Assembly: GCA_943789505.1 (NCBI GenBank)
Contig: CALSUJ010000001.1
Coordinates: forward strand, 310,001 to 374,000
Length of the DNA: 64,000 nt
Direction of reading: 5' to 3'
Source: an uncultured Flavobacteriales bacterium
GTDB lineage: Bacteria; Bacteroidota; Bacteroidia; Flavobacteriales; BACL11
Made by a program: the position numbers and the translations under genes. This document shows positions 28,029-36,260 of this stretch, piece by piece (within the stretch, counting starts at the first letter, position 1; every line of letters starts with the position of its first letter). A model generated the notes under the pieces. The model saw nothing but the letters and a program-made list of their open reading frames with translations, did no database searches and had not been told where the DNA came from.

Positions 28029-28697
28029 TTATTTTGCTAAAACATCTTGCATACTAAAAACTCCTTGCTTACCAATTATCCACTTGCCTGCAATAAGGGC
28101 TCCTATTGCAAAGCCATCACGGTTTTTGGCGGTATGTTTTATTTCTATTTCATCCAATGTACTCCTGTATTTTATGATGTGTGTTCCTGAAACATCTCCA
28201 ATTCTTTCGGTAGTTATTGGTGTGTTTTTTGCTAAAATATTTTCCATTTGTTCTCCTAACGTTTTAGCAGTTCCACTAGGTAAATCTAATTTTTTAGTAT
28301 GATGAATTTCATGTAAACTACTTTCATGATTTTGATTTTTCATCAGCTTGGCTAATGTCTTATTGATTTCAAAAAAGATATTCATTCCTAAGCTAAAGTT
28401 GGAGGCGTATAAAAAAGCACCTTTTTTTGTATTGCATAAATTCTCAATTTCTGCTAGATTTTTGAGCCAACCAGTCGTTCCTGAAACAACAGGAATACCA
28501 CTGTTTATTGCATGGCTAATATTTTCAAATGCTGTGGTTGGGGTGCTAAAATCAATGGCTACATCAGCAGTGCTTAAGTTTAAGCTAGTGGCTGGTTTTT
28601 CTGATGATGAATTGCAGACAATGGTATAACCTCTTTCAATGGCTAATTCGCTAATTCGCTTGCCCATTCTTCCATTTCCTAGTATTGCAATCTTCAT
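28029..28697 (-). CDS. dapB: 4-hydroxy-tetrahydrodipicolinate reductase
   Basis: 222 aa, shorter than the E. coli enzyme (273) but normal for this phylum. It has the nucleotide-binding GNGRMGKRI, then VAIDFSTPTTAFENI and VSGTTGW. The catalytic motif EIHHTKKLDLPSGTAKTL contains the His-His and Lys of the family. It reduces the DapA product with NAD(P)H in lysine and meso-diaminopimelate synthesis. The start codon lies only 4 nt after a strong -7 box, suggesting a leaderless or nearly leaderless message. Confidence 0.95.
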   Translation of the reverse strand: MKIAILGNGRMGKRISELAIERGYTIVCNSSSEKPATSLNLSTADVAIDFSTPTTAFENISHAINSGIPVVSGTTGWLKNLAEIENLCNTKKGAFLYASNFSLGMNIFFEINKTLAKLMKNQNHESSLHEIHHTKKLDLPSGTAKTLGEQMENILAKNTPITTERIGDVSGTHIIKYRSTLDEIEIKHTAKNRDGFAIGALIAGKWIIGKQGVFSMQDVLAK

Positions 28698-28701
28698 GGG
28701 G

Positions 28702-28731
28702 CAAATTTATAATTTAATTGATAAGGACAAA
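28702..28731 (-). promoter_or_regulatory. Promoter TTTG-N18-TAAATTTG for dapB
   Basis: On the minus strand TTTG (28731-28728) and TAAATTTG (28709-28702) are 18 nt apart, a full consensus match. The dapB ATG begins at 28697, 4 nt after the box, so the transcript probably starts at or next to the AUG. It lies over the end of the upstream DUF5683 gene. Confidence 0.6.
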
Positions 28732-29210
28732 CCATTTACATTTTCTTTTGCCATATAGATGGGTTGAAAGTGCAATGAGATATCCTCATTCACATCATAA
28801 TCAAATAAATGGGCACTAACTGAAGCATCAACAATATTCAATATATAAGTTAAAGTAAAAAGCAAAGCCGAAACTTCACGGTTTCTTCTGTAAAACTCTG
28901 TTAAAGTAATTAGGTCGGTATTGCTGTAATCCAAATTATCAGTAGTATTCTTATATTTTCTATTCAGGTAAGTGCTTTTGTACAAGTTATACAAATTATG
29001 ATTTTCCCTAAAATAATAAGCGGAGGTGATAAGCCCAGTATAGATTATGGGTACTTTCCAATATTTTTTAGTGTACACTTGCCCAGCACCAGGAATAATT
29101 GCGGAATACATTCCTGCTCGTTTAGGAATTTTAACCAAGGATTCTTGGGCTTTACACATTCCTGTAAATATTAAAAATAGGGCAATAAGTATGTGTTTTT
29201 TTAGCTGCAA
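28707..29210 (-). CDS. DUF5683 family membrane protein
   Basis: 167 aa from a TTG at 29210, immediately after the parB stop; it gives a signal-like N-terminus (HILIALFLIFTGMCKAQ). No ATG precedes it, though a TTG at 29231 would also work with a parB overlap. The core PKRAGMYSAIIPGAGQVYTKKYWKVPIIY is the DUF5683 hallmark, followed by hydrophobic helices. The function is unknown; the family is frequently next to parAB and dapB in Bacteroidota, as here. Confidence 0.82.
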   Translation of the reverse strand: MQLKKHILIALFLIFTGMCKAQESLVKIPKRAGMYSAIIPGAGQVYTKKYWKVPIIYTGLITSAYYFRENHNLYNLYKSTYLNRKYKNTTDNLDYSNTDLITLTEFYRRNREVSALLFTLTYILNIVDASVSAHLFDYDVNEDISLHFQPIYMAKENVNGLSLSIKL

Positions 29211-29211
29211 T

Positions 29212-30117
29212 TTATTTATTAATAAATTCAAAAATTTTGGCTAAATCTTCATCATTGTTAAAAGGAATAATAAGTTTTCCTTTTCCTTTTTTATTTCTTT
29301 TCAATTCTACTTCCTTTTCCAAGTTGCGTGATAAGTCATGCATCATTTTTTGATGCTGAAAAGGCAGGGGTTGAGGTGTGTTTGTCACTTTGTTTTTGGA
29401 AGTGCGTTTATAATCATTATCTACAAAATCCTTTACTAGTTGCTCCACTTCACGAACGGAGTAACCATTTGCTAATATGTCATGAAATATATTAAGCTGA
29501 CTCACTTTGTTTTTTACAGTAATTAAGGCTCTGGCATGTCCGGTGCTAATTTTGCCATCACTCAATCCTTTTTGTATTTCTGAAGGGAGTTTCAAAAGGC
29601 GTAAAAAGTTGGTTACGGTTGATCTGTTTTTACCTACTCTTTCGCTACACTGTTCTTGGGTAAGTTTTACCTCTTCAATAAGCCTTTGATAGCTTAGTGC
29701 AATTTCAATTGGGTTAAGGTTTTCTCTTTGAATGTTTTCGACCAAAGCCATTTCTAGCATTTCTTGGTCATTAGCAATACGCACGAAAGCAGGTATTTTA
29801 TCTAATCCTGCTATTTTTGAAGCTCTGAATCTTCTTTCCCCCGATATAAGTTGGTATTTATTTTCCTTTAGTTTACGAACTGTTATGGGTTGTATAATAC
29901 CTAACTGTTCAATGGATGAGGCTAGTTCATTTAGTTTTTCTTGCTTAAATTCTGTTCTGGGTTGAAAAGGATTTGTTTCTATCTCAATGAGTAAAATTTC
30001 ATGTGTTTTTCCTACTACAGAAGTGTTTTCTTGTTTTGCCTGAGCTGTTGTTTCAATGCTAGTATTTCCTAAAATGGCTGATAAACCTCTTCCTAATGAT
30101 CCTCTTTTTTTTGTCAT
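29212..30117 (-). CDS. parB: Chromosome partitioning protein ParB
   Basis: 301 aa. It starts KKRGSLGRGLSAILG, then IEQLGIIQPITVRKL and the CTP-binding box SGERRFRASKIAGLDKIPA. The NIQRENLNPIEIA motif and the helix-turn-helix (QEQCSERVGKNRSTVTNFLR) follow. The C-terminal dimerisation region is Lys-rich. ParB binds parS and spreads as a CTP-dependent clamp for chromosome segregation. It lies 1 nt after parA. I found no convincing parS palindrome in the window. Confidence 0.96.
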   Translation of the reverse strand: MTKKRGSLGRGLSAILGNTSIETTAQAKQENTSVVGKTHEILLIEIETNPFQPRTEFKQEKLNELASSIEQLGIIQPITVRKLKENKYQLISGERRFRASKIAGLDKIPAFVRIANDQEMLEMALVENIQRENLNPIEIALSYQRLIEEVKLTQEQCSERVGKNRSTVTNFLRLLKLPSEIQKGLSDGKISTGHARALITVKNKVSQLNIFHDILANGYSVREVEQLVKDFVDNDYKRTSKNKVTNTPQPLPFQHQKMMHDLSRNLEKEVELKRNKKGKGKLIIPFNNDEDLAKIFEFINK

Positions 30118-30118
30118 T

Positions 30119-30904
30119 TTATTCTGTTTCTATACTAGCTGTTTCTAATTTTTTTAATAATTCGTTTGCTAGGTTTAAGTAGTTAGTGGCTCCTTTACTT
30201 GAAGCGTCATGTATTACAATTGTCTCTCCGTAAGAGGGTGATTCGCCAAGGCGAACATTCCTGTGAATTATAGTTTTGAATACCATTTCTTGAAAGTGTG
30301 TTTTTACTTCCTCAACAACTTGGTTGGAAAGGCGTAAACGAGTATCGTACATGGTAAGGAGTAGGCCATCAATTATCAAATCAATGTTAAGTCTTTGTTG
30401 TACAATTTTAATGGTATTGAGTAATTTCCCTAAACCTTCTAAGGCAAAATATTCGCATTGTATAGGTATAATTACAGAATCGGATGCTGCCAGTGCATTA
30501 AGGGTAAGTAATCCTAATGATGGTGCACAATCAATGATGATAAAATCGTACTCATCACGGATTGGAGCCAATACCTTTTTCAATCGATATTCTCTTTCTT
30601 CTAGCTCTACTAAGTCCAGTTCGGCAGCTACTAAGTCAATGTTAGCAGGTAGTAAGTCCATGTTAGGGCTTTTAGTTTCTACTATACATTCTTTGGCGTT
30701 AGTTTTCCCTGTTAAACATTCGTATATTCCTTTTTCTATTTCCTTAGGGTTGTGTCCTACTCCCGAGCTAGCATTAGCTTGGGGGTCAGCATCAATTAAG
30801 AGTACTTTTTTTTCTAGGACTCCTAAACATCCTGCTAAATTCATTGCAGTAGTTGTTTTTCCAACTCCGCCTTTCTGATTTGCAATTGCAATTATTCTTC
30901 CCAT
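30119..30904 (-). CDS. parA: Chromosome partitioning ATPase ParA (Soj)
   Basis: 261 aa. It begins GRIIAIANQKGGVGKTTTAM, with the deviant Walker A of ParA/MinD proteins. Other motifs are VLLIDADPQANASSGVG and DFIIIDCAPSLGLLTLNAL. It lacks an N-terminal helix-turn-helix, as chromosomal (type Ib-like) ParAs do. It moves ParB-parS complexes through ATP-dependent DNA binding and is co-transcribed with parB. The gap 30905-31019 upstream shows no gene. Confidence 0.96.
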   Translation of the reverse strand: MGRIIAIANQKGGVGKTTTAMNLAGCLGVLEKKVLLIDADPQANASSGVGHNPKEIEKGIYECLTGKTNAKECIVETKSPNMDLLPANIDLVAAELDLVELEEREYRLKKVLAPIRDEYDFIIIDCAPSLGLLTLNALAASDSVIIPIQCEYFALEGLGKLLNTIKIVQQRLNIDLIIDGLLLTMYDTRLRLSNQVVEEVKTHFQEMVFKTIIHRNVRLGESPSYGETIVIHDASSKGATNYLNLANELLKKLETASIETE

Positions 30905-31019
30905 TTATAGTCTTGTTTTTACGGCTATAAAAGTAGGATACTAGTGTTTAATATCCATTTGATTGTTGGGTCTAATTATCAACAAAATAGGAGAGTTGTT
31001 AAGAAAAACAGCAGACATT

Positions 31020-31052
31020 AAAAAACCCTAACAAAATAAATTGTTAGGGCTT
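31020..31052 (-). terminator. Terminator after DUF3276 gene
   Basis: CCCTAACAA (31026-31034) pairs with TTGTTAGGG (31041-31049); on the minus strand the stem is followed by TTTTTTAA. Confidence 0.85.
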
Positions 31053-31073
31053 CATTTGTTTTAGATTTTAGGA

Positions 31074-31526
31074 TTAATCCTTTCCTAAATCATCAAAATG
31101 GACTTCAGTAAAATCTGATGATGTTTCTTCTTTTATTTCTGGCTTAACTTTAGTTTTTATTTTCTTTTTTATTCCTACTTTTTTCTTTTTAACCTCTCTC
31201 TTTTCCTTATTTAGTTCTGTAGTATTTTCAGTAATTTCATTCCTTTTACCTTCTGTGTTTGTTATTACTTCCTCTCCTTTTTCTTTAATTATATAATCGC
31301 TTACTTCATTTAAAGCTTCTTTGAACTTTGCGAAATCTTCCTTGTACAGATATACTTTATGTTTCTTGTAAAAAGGGGTTCCGTCCTCATTAAAATCACG
31401 CTTACTCTCAGTAACGGTCATGTAATAGTCCTCTGCTTTTGTCGATCTTACATCAAAAAAATAAGTTCTTCTTCCTGCACGAACCGATTTTGAAAAAATT
31501 TCTTTTATATCTCTGTTTTCAGCCAT
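31074..31526 (-). CDS. DUF3276 family (PUR-alpha-like) nucleic-acid-binding protein
   Basis: 150 aa. The N-terminal ~80 residues (IFSKSVRAGRRTYFFDVRST, then DYYMTVTESKR and HKVYLYKEDFAKFKEAL) match DUF3276, whose characterised relatives have the PUR fold and bind single-stranded DNA or RNA. The C-terminal ~60 residues are a highly charged Lys/Glu tail (KREVKKKKVGIKKKIKTK), probably disordered. Single-gene unit with its own -7 box and terminator. Confidence 0.88.
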   Translation of the reverse strand: MAENRDIKEIFSKSVRAGRRTYFFDVRSTKAEDYYMTVTESKRDFNEDGTPFYKKHKVYLYKEDFAKFKEALNEVSDYIIKEKGEEVITNTEGKRNEITENTTELNKEKREVKKKKVGIKKKIKTKVKPEIKEETSSDFTEVHFDDLGKD

Positions 31527-31545
31527 CAGTAATTTTTTTAAAAGC

Positions 31546-31553
31546 CAAATATA
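31546..31553 (-). promoter_or_regulatory. -7 box TATATTTG for DUF3276 gene
   Basis: Perfect TAnnTTTG on the minus strand 19 nt before the ATG at 31526; no -33 TTG at standard spacing. Confidence 0.5.
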
Positions 31554-31574
31554 TTAAAATATATTAAGTAGTAG

Positions 31575-33320
31575 TTACGATTCTTTATTTGTCTGTATTT
31601 GATGCATCTCGAAATAAAATCCTTTTTGGCTAAGTAATTCACTGTGCGAACCGGATTCTGTTATCTCTCCATTTTCAAGTACTATAATTTTATCAACATC
31701 TTTCAGTGTTGATATTCTGTGCGAAATAATAATACTGCTTTTTGCCTTACTTTCTACTTTCAATTGTTTTAAAATTCTTTGTTCCTTCGTTGCATCAATT
31801 GCTGAAAGACAGTCATCAAAAATATAAAGTGATGGGTTTTTGTAAAAAGTTCTAGCAATGGCAAGCCTTTGTCTTTGTCCTCCTGAAAGTTGTACACCTC
31901 TTTCTCCTATTATAGTATCCAATCCTTCTTTAAAATTATTTAATTCATCTAAAATATCTGCTTTTTTAGCAGCTTCAATTATTTTTTGGTTATCAATAGT
32001 GTCACTTGAAAAAGCAATATTTTCTCTTATTGTTCCCGAAAATAAATAACCGTCCTGCGGAATGTAGCCTATGGCAGTTCTTAAACTATTTAGGTTTAAA
32101 TTTTTAATGTTAGTATTTCCAAAGCTAATACTACCAGTTGAGGTGTCGTACAAGCGGCAAACTAGGTTAGCAATAGTTGATTTCCCACTTCCTGTTTTAC
32201 CAAATATACCAAGCGTGTTTCCTTCTTTTAGTCTAAAGCTTAGGTTTTTCAGAGCCTGAATATTAGTGTCAGTATAACTTAAATTAACTTCATTAAACAC
32301 AATATCGCCTTCAATGGAGGTGTGTTCTGTTGTTTTGTTTTCAATGTCTGAAGTAAGTAATAAAAAGTCGTTTATTCTTTCTTGTGAAGCTGCTGCTCTT
32401 TGTACTAATGAGGTAATCCAACCAATTGAAGCAACAGGCCAAGCTAACATGTTTACATAAATAATAAACTCAGCAATATTTCCTGTACTAATATTTCCTT
32501 TAAAGCTTTCCAACCCTCCAATATAAATCGTTAGTACGCTACTAACCCCAATCATGGAAATTATTAAAGGAAAAAATAAGGCTTCTATTTTTACAAGTTC
32601 TAATTGTCGCTTGGTGTATCTTTTGCAACTATTCATAAATACCTCTAAGGCATTTTCTTCATTACTAAACGATTTAATAATTTTTATTCCTGAAAAAGTT
32701 TCCTGTGCAACTGTAGTAATATCCGAAAGTTGTGCTTGCACTTTTTCACTTCTTTTATTCATAGTACTACTTACAAAATAAACTGAAACAGCAAGTATAG
32801 GCAAAGGCAAAAGCACAAAAAATGTTAGCGTTGTACTTATGCTTAGCATTTTACTAATCACGAGTAAAAACAAGATAAATATATTGATGGCATACATAAG
32901 GGCAGGACCTAAGTACATGCGCACTTTACTTACATCTTCCGATATTCTATTCATCAAATCGCCAGTTTTATTTTTTTTGTAAAACGAGATGCTTAAAGCT
33001 TGATATTGTTGATAGATTTCATTCTTTAAATCATATTCTATTTTCCTTGATATTACAATAATAGTCTGTCGCATGCAATACATAAAGATACCTTTGAGTA
33101 TGGCAAACAAAACAATTAAGCTGCCATATTTTATAAGTATCTCACTTGTGTTTGAACTGTTTCCCGTATTCATGCTAAGAATTACTGCATCAAAGGCTTT
33201 CCTTACAAATTCAGCAGGGTATAAGGCAAATAAGTTGGCTATGATAATAAAAACCGTACCTATTGATAGTAATGTTCGGTATTTCCAAAAGAATTTATTG
33301 AGGTAAAATAAGTGTTTCAT
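31575..33320 (-). CDS. ABC exporter, fused permease and ATPase
   Basis: 581 aa from the ATG at 33320 (KHLFYLNKFFWKYR); an upstream TTG at 33377 is the -33 element of the promoter. Six membrane helices occupy about residues 15-300. The ATPase has Walker A GIFGKTGSGKSTIANLV, signature LSGGQRQRLAIARTF and switch IIISHRISTL. Walker B reads YIFDDCLSAID, so the usual catalytic Glu is Asp, as in MdlB-like and degenerate heterodimer sites. The substrate is unknown; lipid or drug export is the family norm. No partner half-transporter is adjacent. Confidence 0.9.
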   Translation of the reverse strand: MKHLFYLNKFFWKYRTLLSIGTVFIIIANLFALYPAEFVRKAFDAVILSMNTGNSSNTSEILIKYGSLIVLFAILKGIFMYCMRQTIIVISRKIEYDLKNEIYQQYQALSISFYKKNKTGDLMNRISEDVSKVRMYLGPALMYAINIFILFLLVISKMLSISTTLTFFVLLPLPILAVSVYFVSSTMNKRSEKVQAQLSDITTVAQETFSGIKIIKSFSNEENALEVFMNSCKRYTKRQLELVKIEALFFPLIISMIGVSSVLTIYIGGLESFKGNISTGNIAEFIIYVNMLAWPVASIGWITSLVQRAAASQERINDFLLLTSDIENKTTEHTSIEGDIVFNEVNLSYTDTNIQALKNLSFRLKEGNTLGIFGKTGSGKSTIANLVCRLYDTSTGSISFGNTNIKNLNLNSLRTAIGYIPQDGYLFSGTIRENIAFSSDTIDNQKIIEAAKKADILDELNNFKEGLDTIIGERGVQLSGGQRQRLAIARTFYKNPSLYIFDDCLSAIDATKEQRILKQLKVESKAKSSIIISHRISTLKDVDKIIVLENGEITESGSHSELLSQKGFYFEMHQIQTNKES

Positions 33321-33349
33321 TAATTGTTGAGTTACTTTATTTAAAAAGC

Positions 33350-33377
33350 CAAAAATAATAAGTAAATTCGCGTCCAA
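33350..33377 (-). promoter_or_regulatory. Promoter TTG-N17-TATTTTTG for ABC exporter
   Basis: On the minus strand TTG (33377-33375) and TATTTTTG (33357-33350) are separated by 17 nt; the ATG follows 29 nt downstream. Confidence 0.65.
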
Positions 33378-33453
33378 TTTAAAAATGAGAAGAAATTAAT
33401 TTTTAAAGTAGATTTATCTGATTAAATAGTATAATTTAATACAAGAAAAAGAA

Positions 33454-34539
33454 ATGGCATTAACAGAAATAAAAGCTAAAAAAGATGGATTGATTATAAG
33501 TGAAATGAGTTTAATGGGGCATGAACAAGTTATTTTTTGCAATGATGCGGAAACAGGATTAAAAGCAATTATTGCTATTCACGATACAACTTTAGGTCCC
33601 GCTCTTGGTGGTACGCGTATGTGGGATTATGCTAATGAAGAGGATGCTATTCAGGATGTGTTGCGTTTGTCAAGAGGGATGTCATTTAAAGCTGCTATTT
33701 CTGGTTTGGAACTAGGAGGTGGTAAAGCGGTTATTATTGGAGATTCTAAAACTGAAAAAACGGAAGCGTTAATGCGTAAATTTGGTCAGTATGTCGACAG
33801 CTTAGGGGGTAAATATATTACTGCTGAGGATGTTGGTATGAATACTAAAGATATGGAGTATGTACGTATGGAAACTAAGCATGTAACAGGAATTCCTGAA
33901 AGCATGGGAGGTAGTGGTGATCCTTCACCAGTTACTGCTTTTGGTGTGTTTATGGGAATGAAAGCTTCTGCAAAATACAAATGGGGAAGTGATAATTTAG
34001 ACGGTAAAACAGTACTTGTACAAGGAATTGGGCATGTAGGGGAAAACTTAGTAAAACATTTAACAGATGATGGTGCTAATGTAATTATCAATGATATTAA
34101 TGAAACACGATTGGCTGAGCTTACTCAGCAGTATGGAGCCAAAATTGTAATGGGTGATGCTATTTATGATTTGGATATTGATATTTACGCTCCATGTGCT
34201 TTAGGTGCAACAGTAAATCCTAACACGATTAGTCGATTGAAATGTGAGATAATTGCTGGTGCTGCTAATAATCAGTTAGCTGATGAGGTAAGAGATGGGA
34301 AATTGTGTGCAGATAAAGGAATTATTTATGCTCCTGATTTTTTAATTAATGCTGGTGGTTTGATTAATGTTTATTCTGAAATTCATGGATATGATAGAGA
34401 GCATGCTATCAACCAAACTAGAGAAATTTATAATACAACGTTAGAGATTTTAAAGAAAGCAGAATTAGAGAGTATAACAACTCATGCTGCTGCTTTAGAG
34501 ATAGCTGAACAAATAATTAATGATAGAAAAAACGCGTAA
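33454..34539 (+). CDS. Leucine dehydrogenase (Glu/Leu/Phe/Val dehydrogenase family)
   Basis: 361 aa, typical for leucine dehydrogenase. The substrate site has GPALGGTRMW and LSRGMSFKAAISGLELGGGKAV with the catalytic Lys; the NAD site is VLVQGIGHVGENLVKHL. It oxidatively deaminates branched-chain amino acids to 2-oxo acids, reversibly. It could be assigned to valine or phenylalanine dehydrogenase, but leucine is the usual Bacteroidota member. nusB starts 6 nt downstream. Confidence 0.9.
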   Translation: MALTEIKAKKDGLIISEMSLMGHEQVIFCNDAETGLKAIIAIHDTTLGPALGGTRMWDYANEEDAIQDVLRLSRGMSFKAAISGLELGGGKAVIIGDSKTEKTEALMRKFGQYVDSLGGKYITAEDVGMNTKDMEYVRMETKHVTGIPESMGGSGDPSPVTAFGVFMGMKASAKYKWGSDNLDGKTVLVQGIGHVGENLVKHLTDDGANVIINDINETRLAELTQQYGAKIVMGDAIYDLDIDIYAPCALGATVNPNTISRLKCEIIAGAANNQLADEVRDGKLCADKGIIYAPDFLINAGGLINVYSEIHGYDREHAINQTREIYNTTLEILKKAELESITTHAAALEIAEQIINDRKNA

Positions 34540-34545
34540 TTTCAG

Positions 34546-35475
34546 ATGCTAAGTAGAAGACATATCAGGTTAAAAGTAATGCAATCATTGTATTCATATT
34601 TTACAGTAAAGGAGGATAATGTGCCAGTTGCTGAGCGTTCAATGCTAAAACATATTAATGAAGTAGTAGAGCTTAATTTAGTGATTATTTCTTTATTGAT
34701 TGAGTTGGTGAAACATGCTGATAACTTCTTTGAACAAGGTAAGAAAAAACACTTACCATCTGCTAATGATTTGAATCCTAACAGACGATTTGTTGAAAAT
34801 AAAATTATTGCACTAATTCGTGAGGATAATCCTTTGATGCACAAGGTAAGTAGAGTCTCAGGTATTTGGTTGAAGAATGACCATGATGTTGTAAGAAAGT
34901 TATTCTCTGAACTGTTTAAATCAGAATTATATACAAAATATATTTCTACTGAGGAAAACGGAGTTGATGTTGATCAAAGATTTATTGTAAATGCATTGAA
35001 TGAAATTGTATTGAACAATGAGTTAGTACATCATATACTAGAAGAAAGAAGTATATATTGGACGGATGACTTGCCATTTGTTGCCGCTATTGTTATGGGA
35101 CAGATTAAGTCTAATAAAATCATTAAGCCTGATTCAGCATTTAAGGATGATTCGGATGAAAAATTTGCATTAAAATTATTTCGTAATACAATAAATAACA
35201 ACAAAGAGTATGAAGATATAATTGTAAAATTCTCAAAAAACTGGGAATTAGATCGTATTGCAATTATGGATCAATTATTCTTAAAAATGGCTTTTGCTGA
35301 AATTTTTTCAATGGAAGATTTGCCCGTAAAAGTTTCTATGAATGAATATATTGAAATTTCAAAATATTATGGCGCAGCAAAAAGCAAACTGTTTGTGAAT
35401 GGTTTGTTGGACAGTGTAGTAAAAACCTATACTAGAGAAGGGAAAATTAAAAAAATAGGGAGAGGATTAGTTTAA
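34546..35475 (+). CDS. nusB: Transcription antitermination factor NusB (long form)
   Basis: 309 aa, about twice E. coli NusB, as is normal in Bacteroidota. The N-terminus SRRHIRLKVMQSLYSYF and the C-terminal helical domain (DQLFLKMAFAEIFSMEDLPVKVSMNEYIEISKYYG in pieces, ending FVNGLLDSVVKT) are the NusB hallmarks. It binds boxA RNA with NusE in rRNA transcription complexes. It heads the nusB-DUF1573-yajC-ybbR run. Confidence 0.94.
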   Translation: MLSRRHIRLKVMQSLYSYFTVKEDNVPVAERSMLKHINEVVELNLVIISLLIELVKHADNFFEQGKKKHLPSANDLNPNRRFVENKIIALIREDNPLMHKVSRVSGIWLKNDHDVVRKLFSELFKSELYTKYISTEENGVDVDQRFIVNALNEIVLNNELVHHILEERSIYWTDDLPFVAAIVMGQIKSNKIIKPDSAFKDDSDEKFALKLFRNTINNNKEYEDIIVKFSKNWELDRIAIMDQLFLKMAFAEIFSMEDLPVKVSMNEYIEISKYYGAAKSKLFVNGLLDSVVKTYTREGKIKKIGRGLV

Positions 35476-35483
35476 AAAAACCT

Positions 35484-35491
35484 TATTTTTG
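35484..35491 (+). promoter_or_regulatory. -7 box TATTTTTG before DUF1573 gene
   Basis: Perfect TAnnTTTG 15 nt before the ATG at 35507; no TTG at -33 spacing. It could be an internal promoter of the nusB run. Confidence 0.45.
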
Positions 35492-35506
35492 AAATCAAAA
35501 ATTAAA

Positions 35507-35962
35507 ATGAAGCAACCTATCTTATTATTAGTATCCTTAGCTTTAGCTTCTTGTAACTCATCATCTGATGAAAAGACAATAACTACCGACTTAGTGAATA
35601 GCCCACTTACAGCAAATAGTAATGCTGAAAAAGTATTGACACCTAACATTGAAATGCTCGAAACGAGTTACAATTTTGGTGAAATACAACAAGGTGAATC
35701 AGTTACACATTACTTTATTTTAAAAAATACTGGTGATGCTGACCTTATAATTTCAACTGCAAAAGGAAGTTGTGGCTGTACAGTGCCTCAGTGGCCTAAA
35801 ACACCAATTGCAAAAGGGAAAGAGGCTGAAATTAAAGTTACTTTTAATAGTGCAGGCAGATCAGGAAAACAAAATAAAACCGTTACTTTGGTGACCAATG
35901 CAATACCAAATACTAAAGTATTAACTATAAATGGGAATGTAATTGTTCCTCAAAATAAATAA
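35507..35962 (+). CDS. DUF1573 domain lipoprotein
   Basis: 151 aa from the ATG at 35507, which gives a clean lipobox (LALASC, Cys16); a TTG at 35489 falls in the -7 box. The domain (ETSYNFGEIQQGESVTHYF, then NTGDADLIISTAKGSCGCT) is DUF1573, an Ig-like ASPM-SPD-2-Hydin-type fold. Function unknown, cell-envelope location. Two nt separate it from yajC, an arrangement common in flavobacteria. Confidence 0.88.
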   Translation: MKQPILLLVSLALASCNSSSDEKTITTDLVNSPLTANSNAEKVLTPNIEMLETSYNFGEIQQGESVTHYFILKNTGDADLIISTAKGSCGCTVPQWPKTPIAKGKEAEIKVTFNSAGRSGKQNKTVTLVTNAIPNTKVLTINGNVIVPQNK

Positions 35963-35964
35963 AT

Positions 35965-36258
35965 ATGATATTATTACAATCAGCAGGAACTGGAACTTCA
36001 TCATTAATTATGTTCGGTATGATATTTGCCGTAATGTATTTTTTTATGATTCGTCCCCAAATAAAAAAACAAAAGCAAGAGCGTGAATACCGTTCAGCAT
36101 TAAAAATTGGAGATTCAGTAATTACTATTGGTGGTATTTATGGTAAAGTTACGGATGTAAAGGAAGATGCTGTTGTTGTTGAAGTGCATGGGGGTACAAA
36201 GTTAAAAATAGCTAAAACTGCAGTTTCAATGACAGGTGAATCTGGTATAGAGAAATAA
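35965..36258 (+). CDS. yajC: Preprotein translocase subunit YajC
   Basis: 97 aa with one membrane helix (SSLIMFGMIFAVMYFFMI) followed by RPQIKKQKQEREYRSALKIG and the small beta domain GDSVITIGGIYGKVTDV. It is an accessory of SecDF-SecYEG. Starts 2 nt after DUF1573 and ends 2 nt before ybbR. Confidence 0.95.
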   Translation: MILLQSAGTGTSSLIMFGMIFAVMYFFMIRPQIKKQKQEREYRSALKIGDSVITIGGIYGKVTDVKEDAVVVEVHGGTKLKIAKTAVSMTGESGIEK

Positions 36259-36260
36259 TA

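Noticed and set aside
29212-30904. A parS site or replication origin near parAB
   Set aside because: I looked for a parS-like palindrome and for dnaA-box clusters and saw none convincing.
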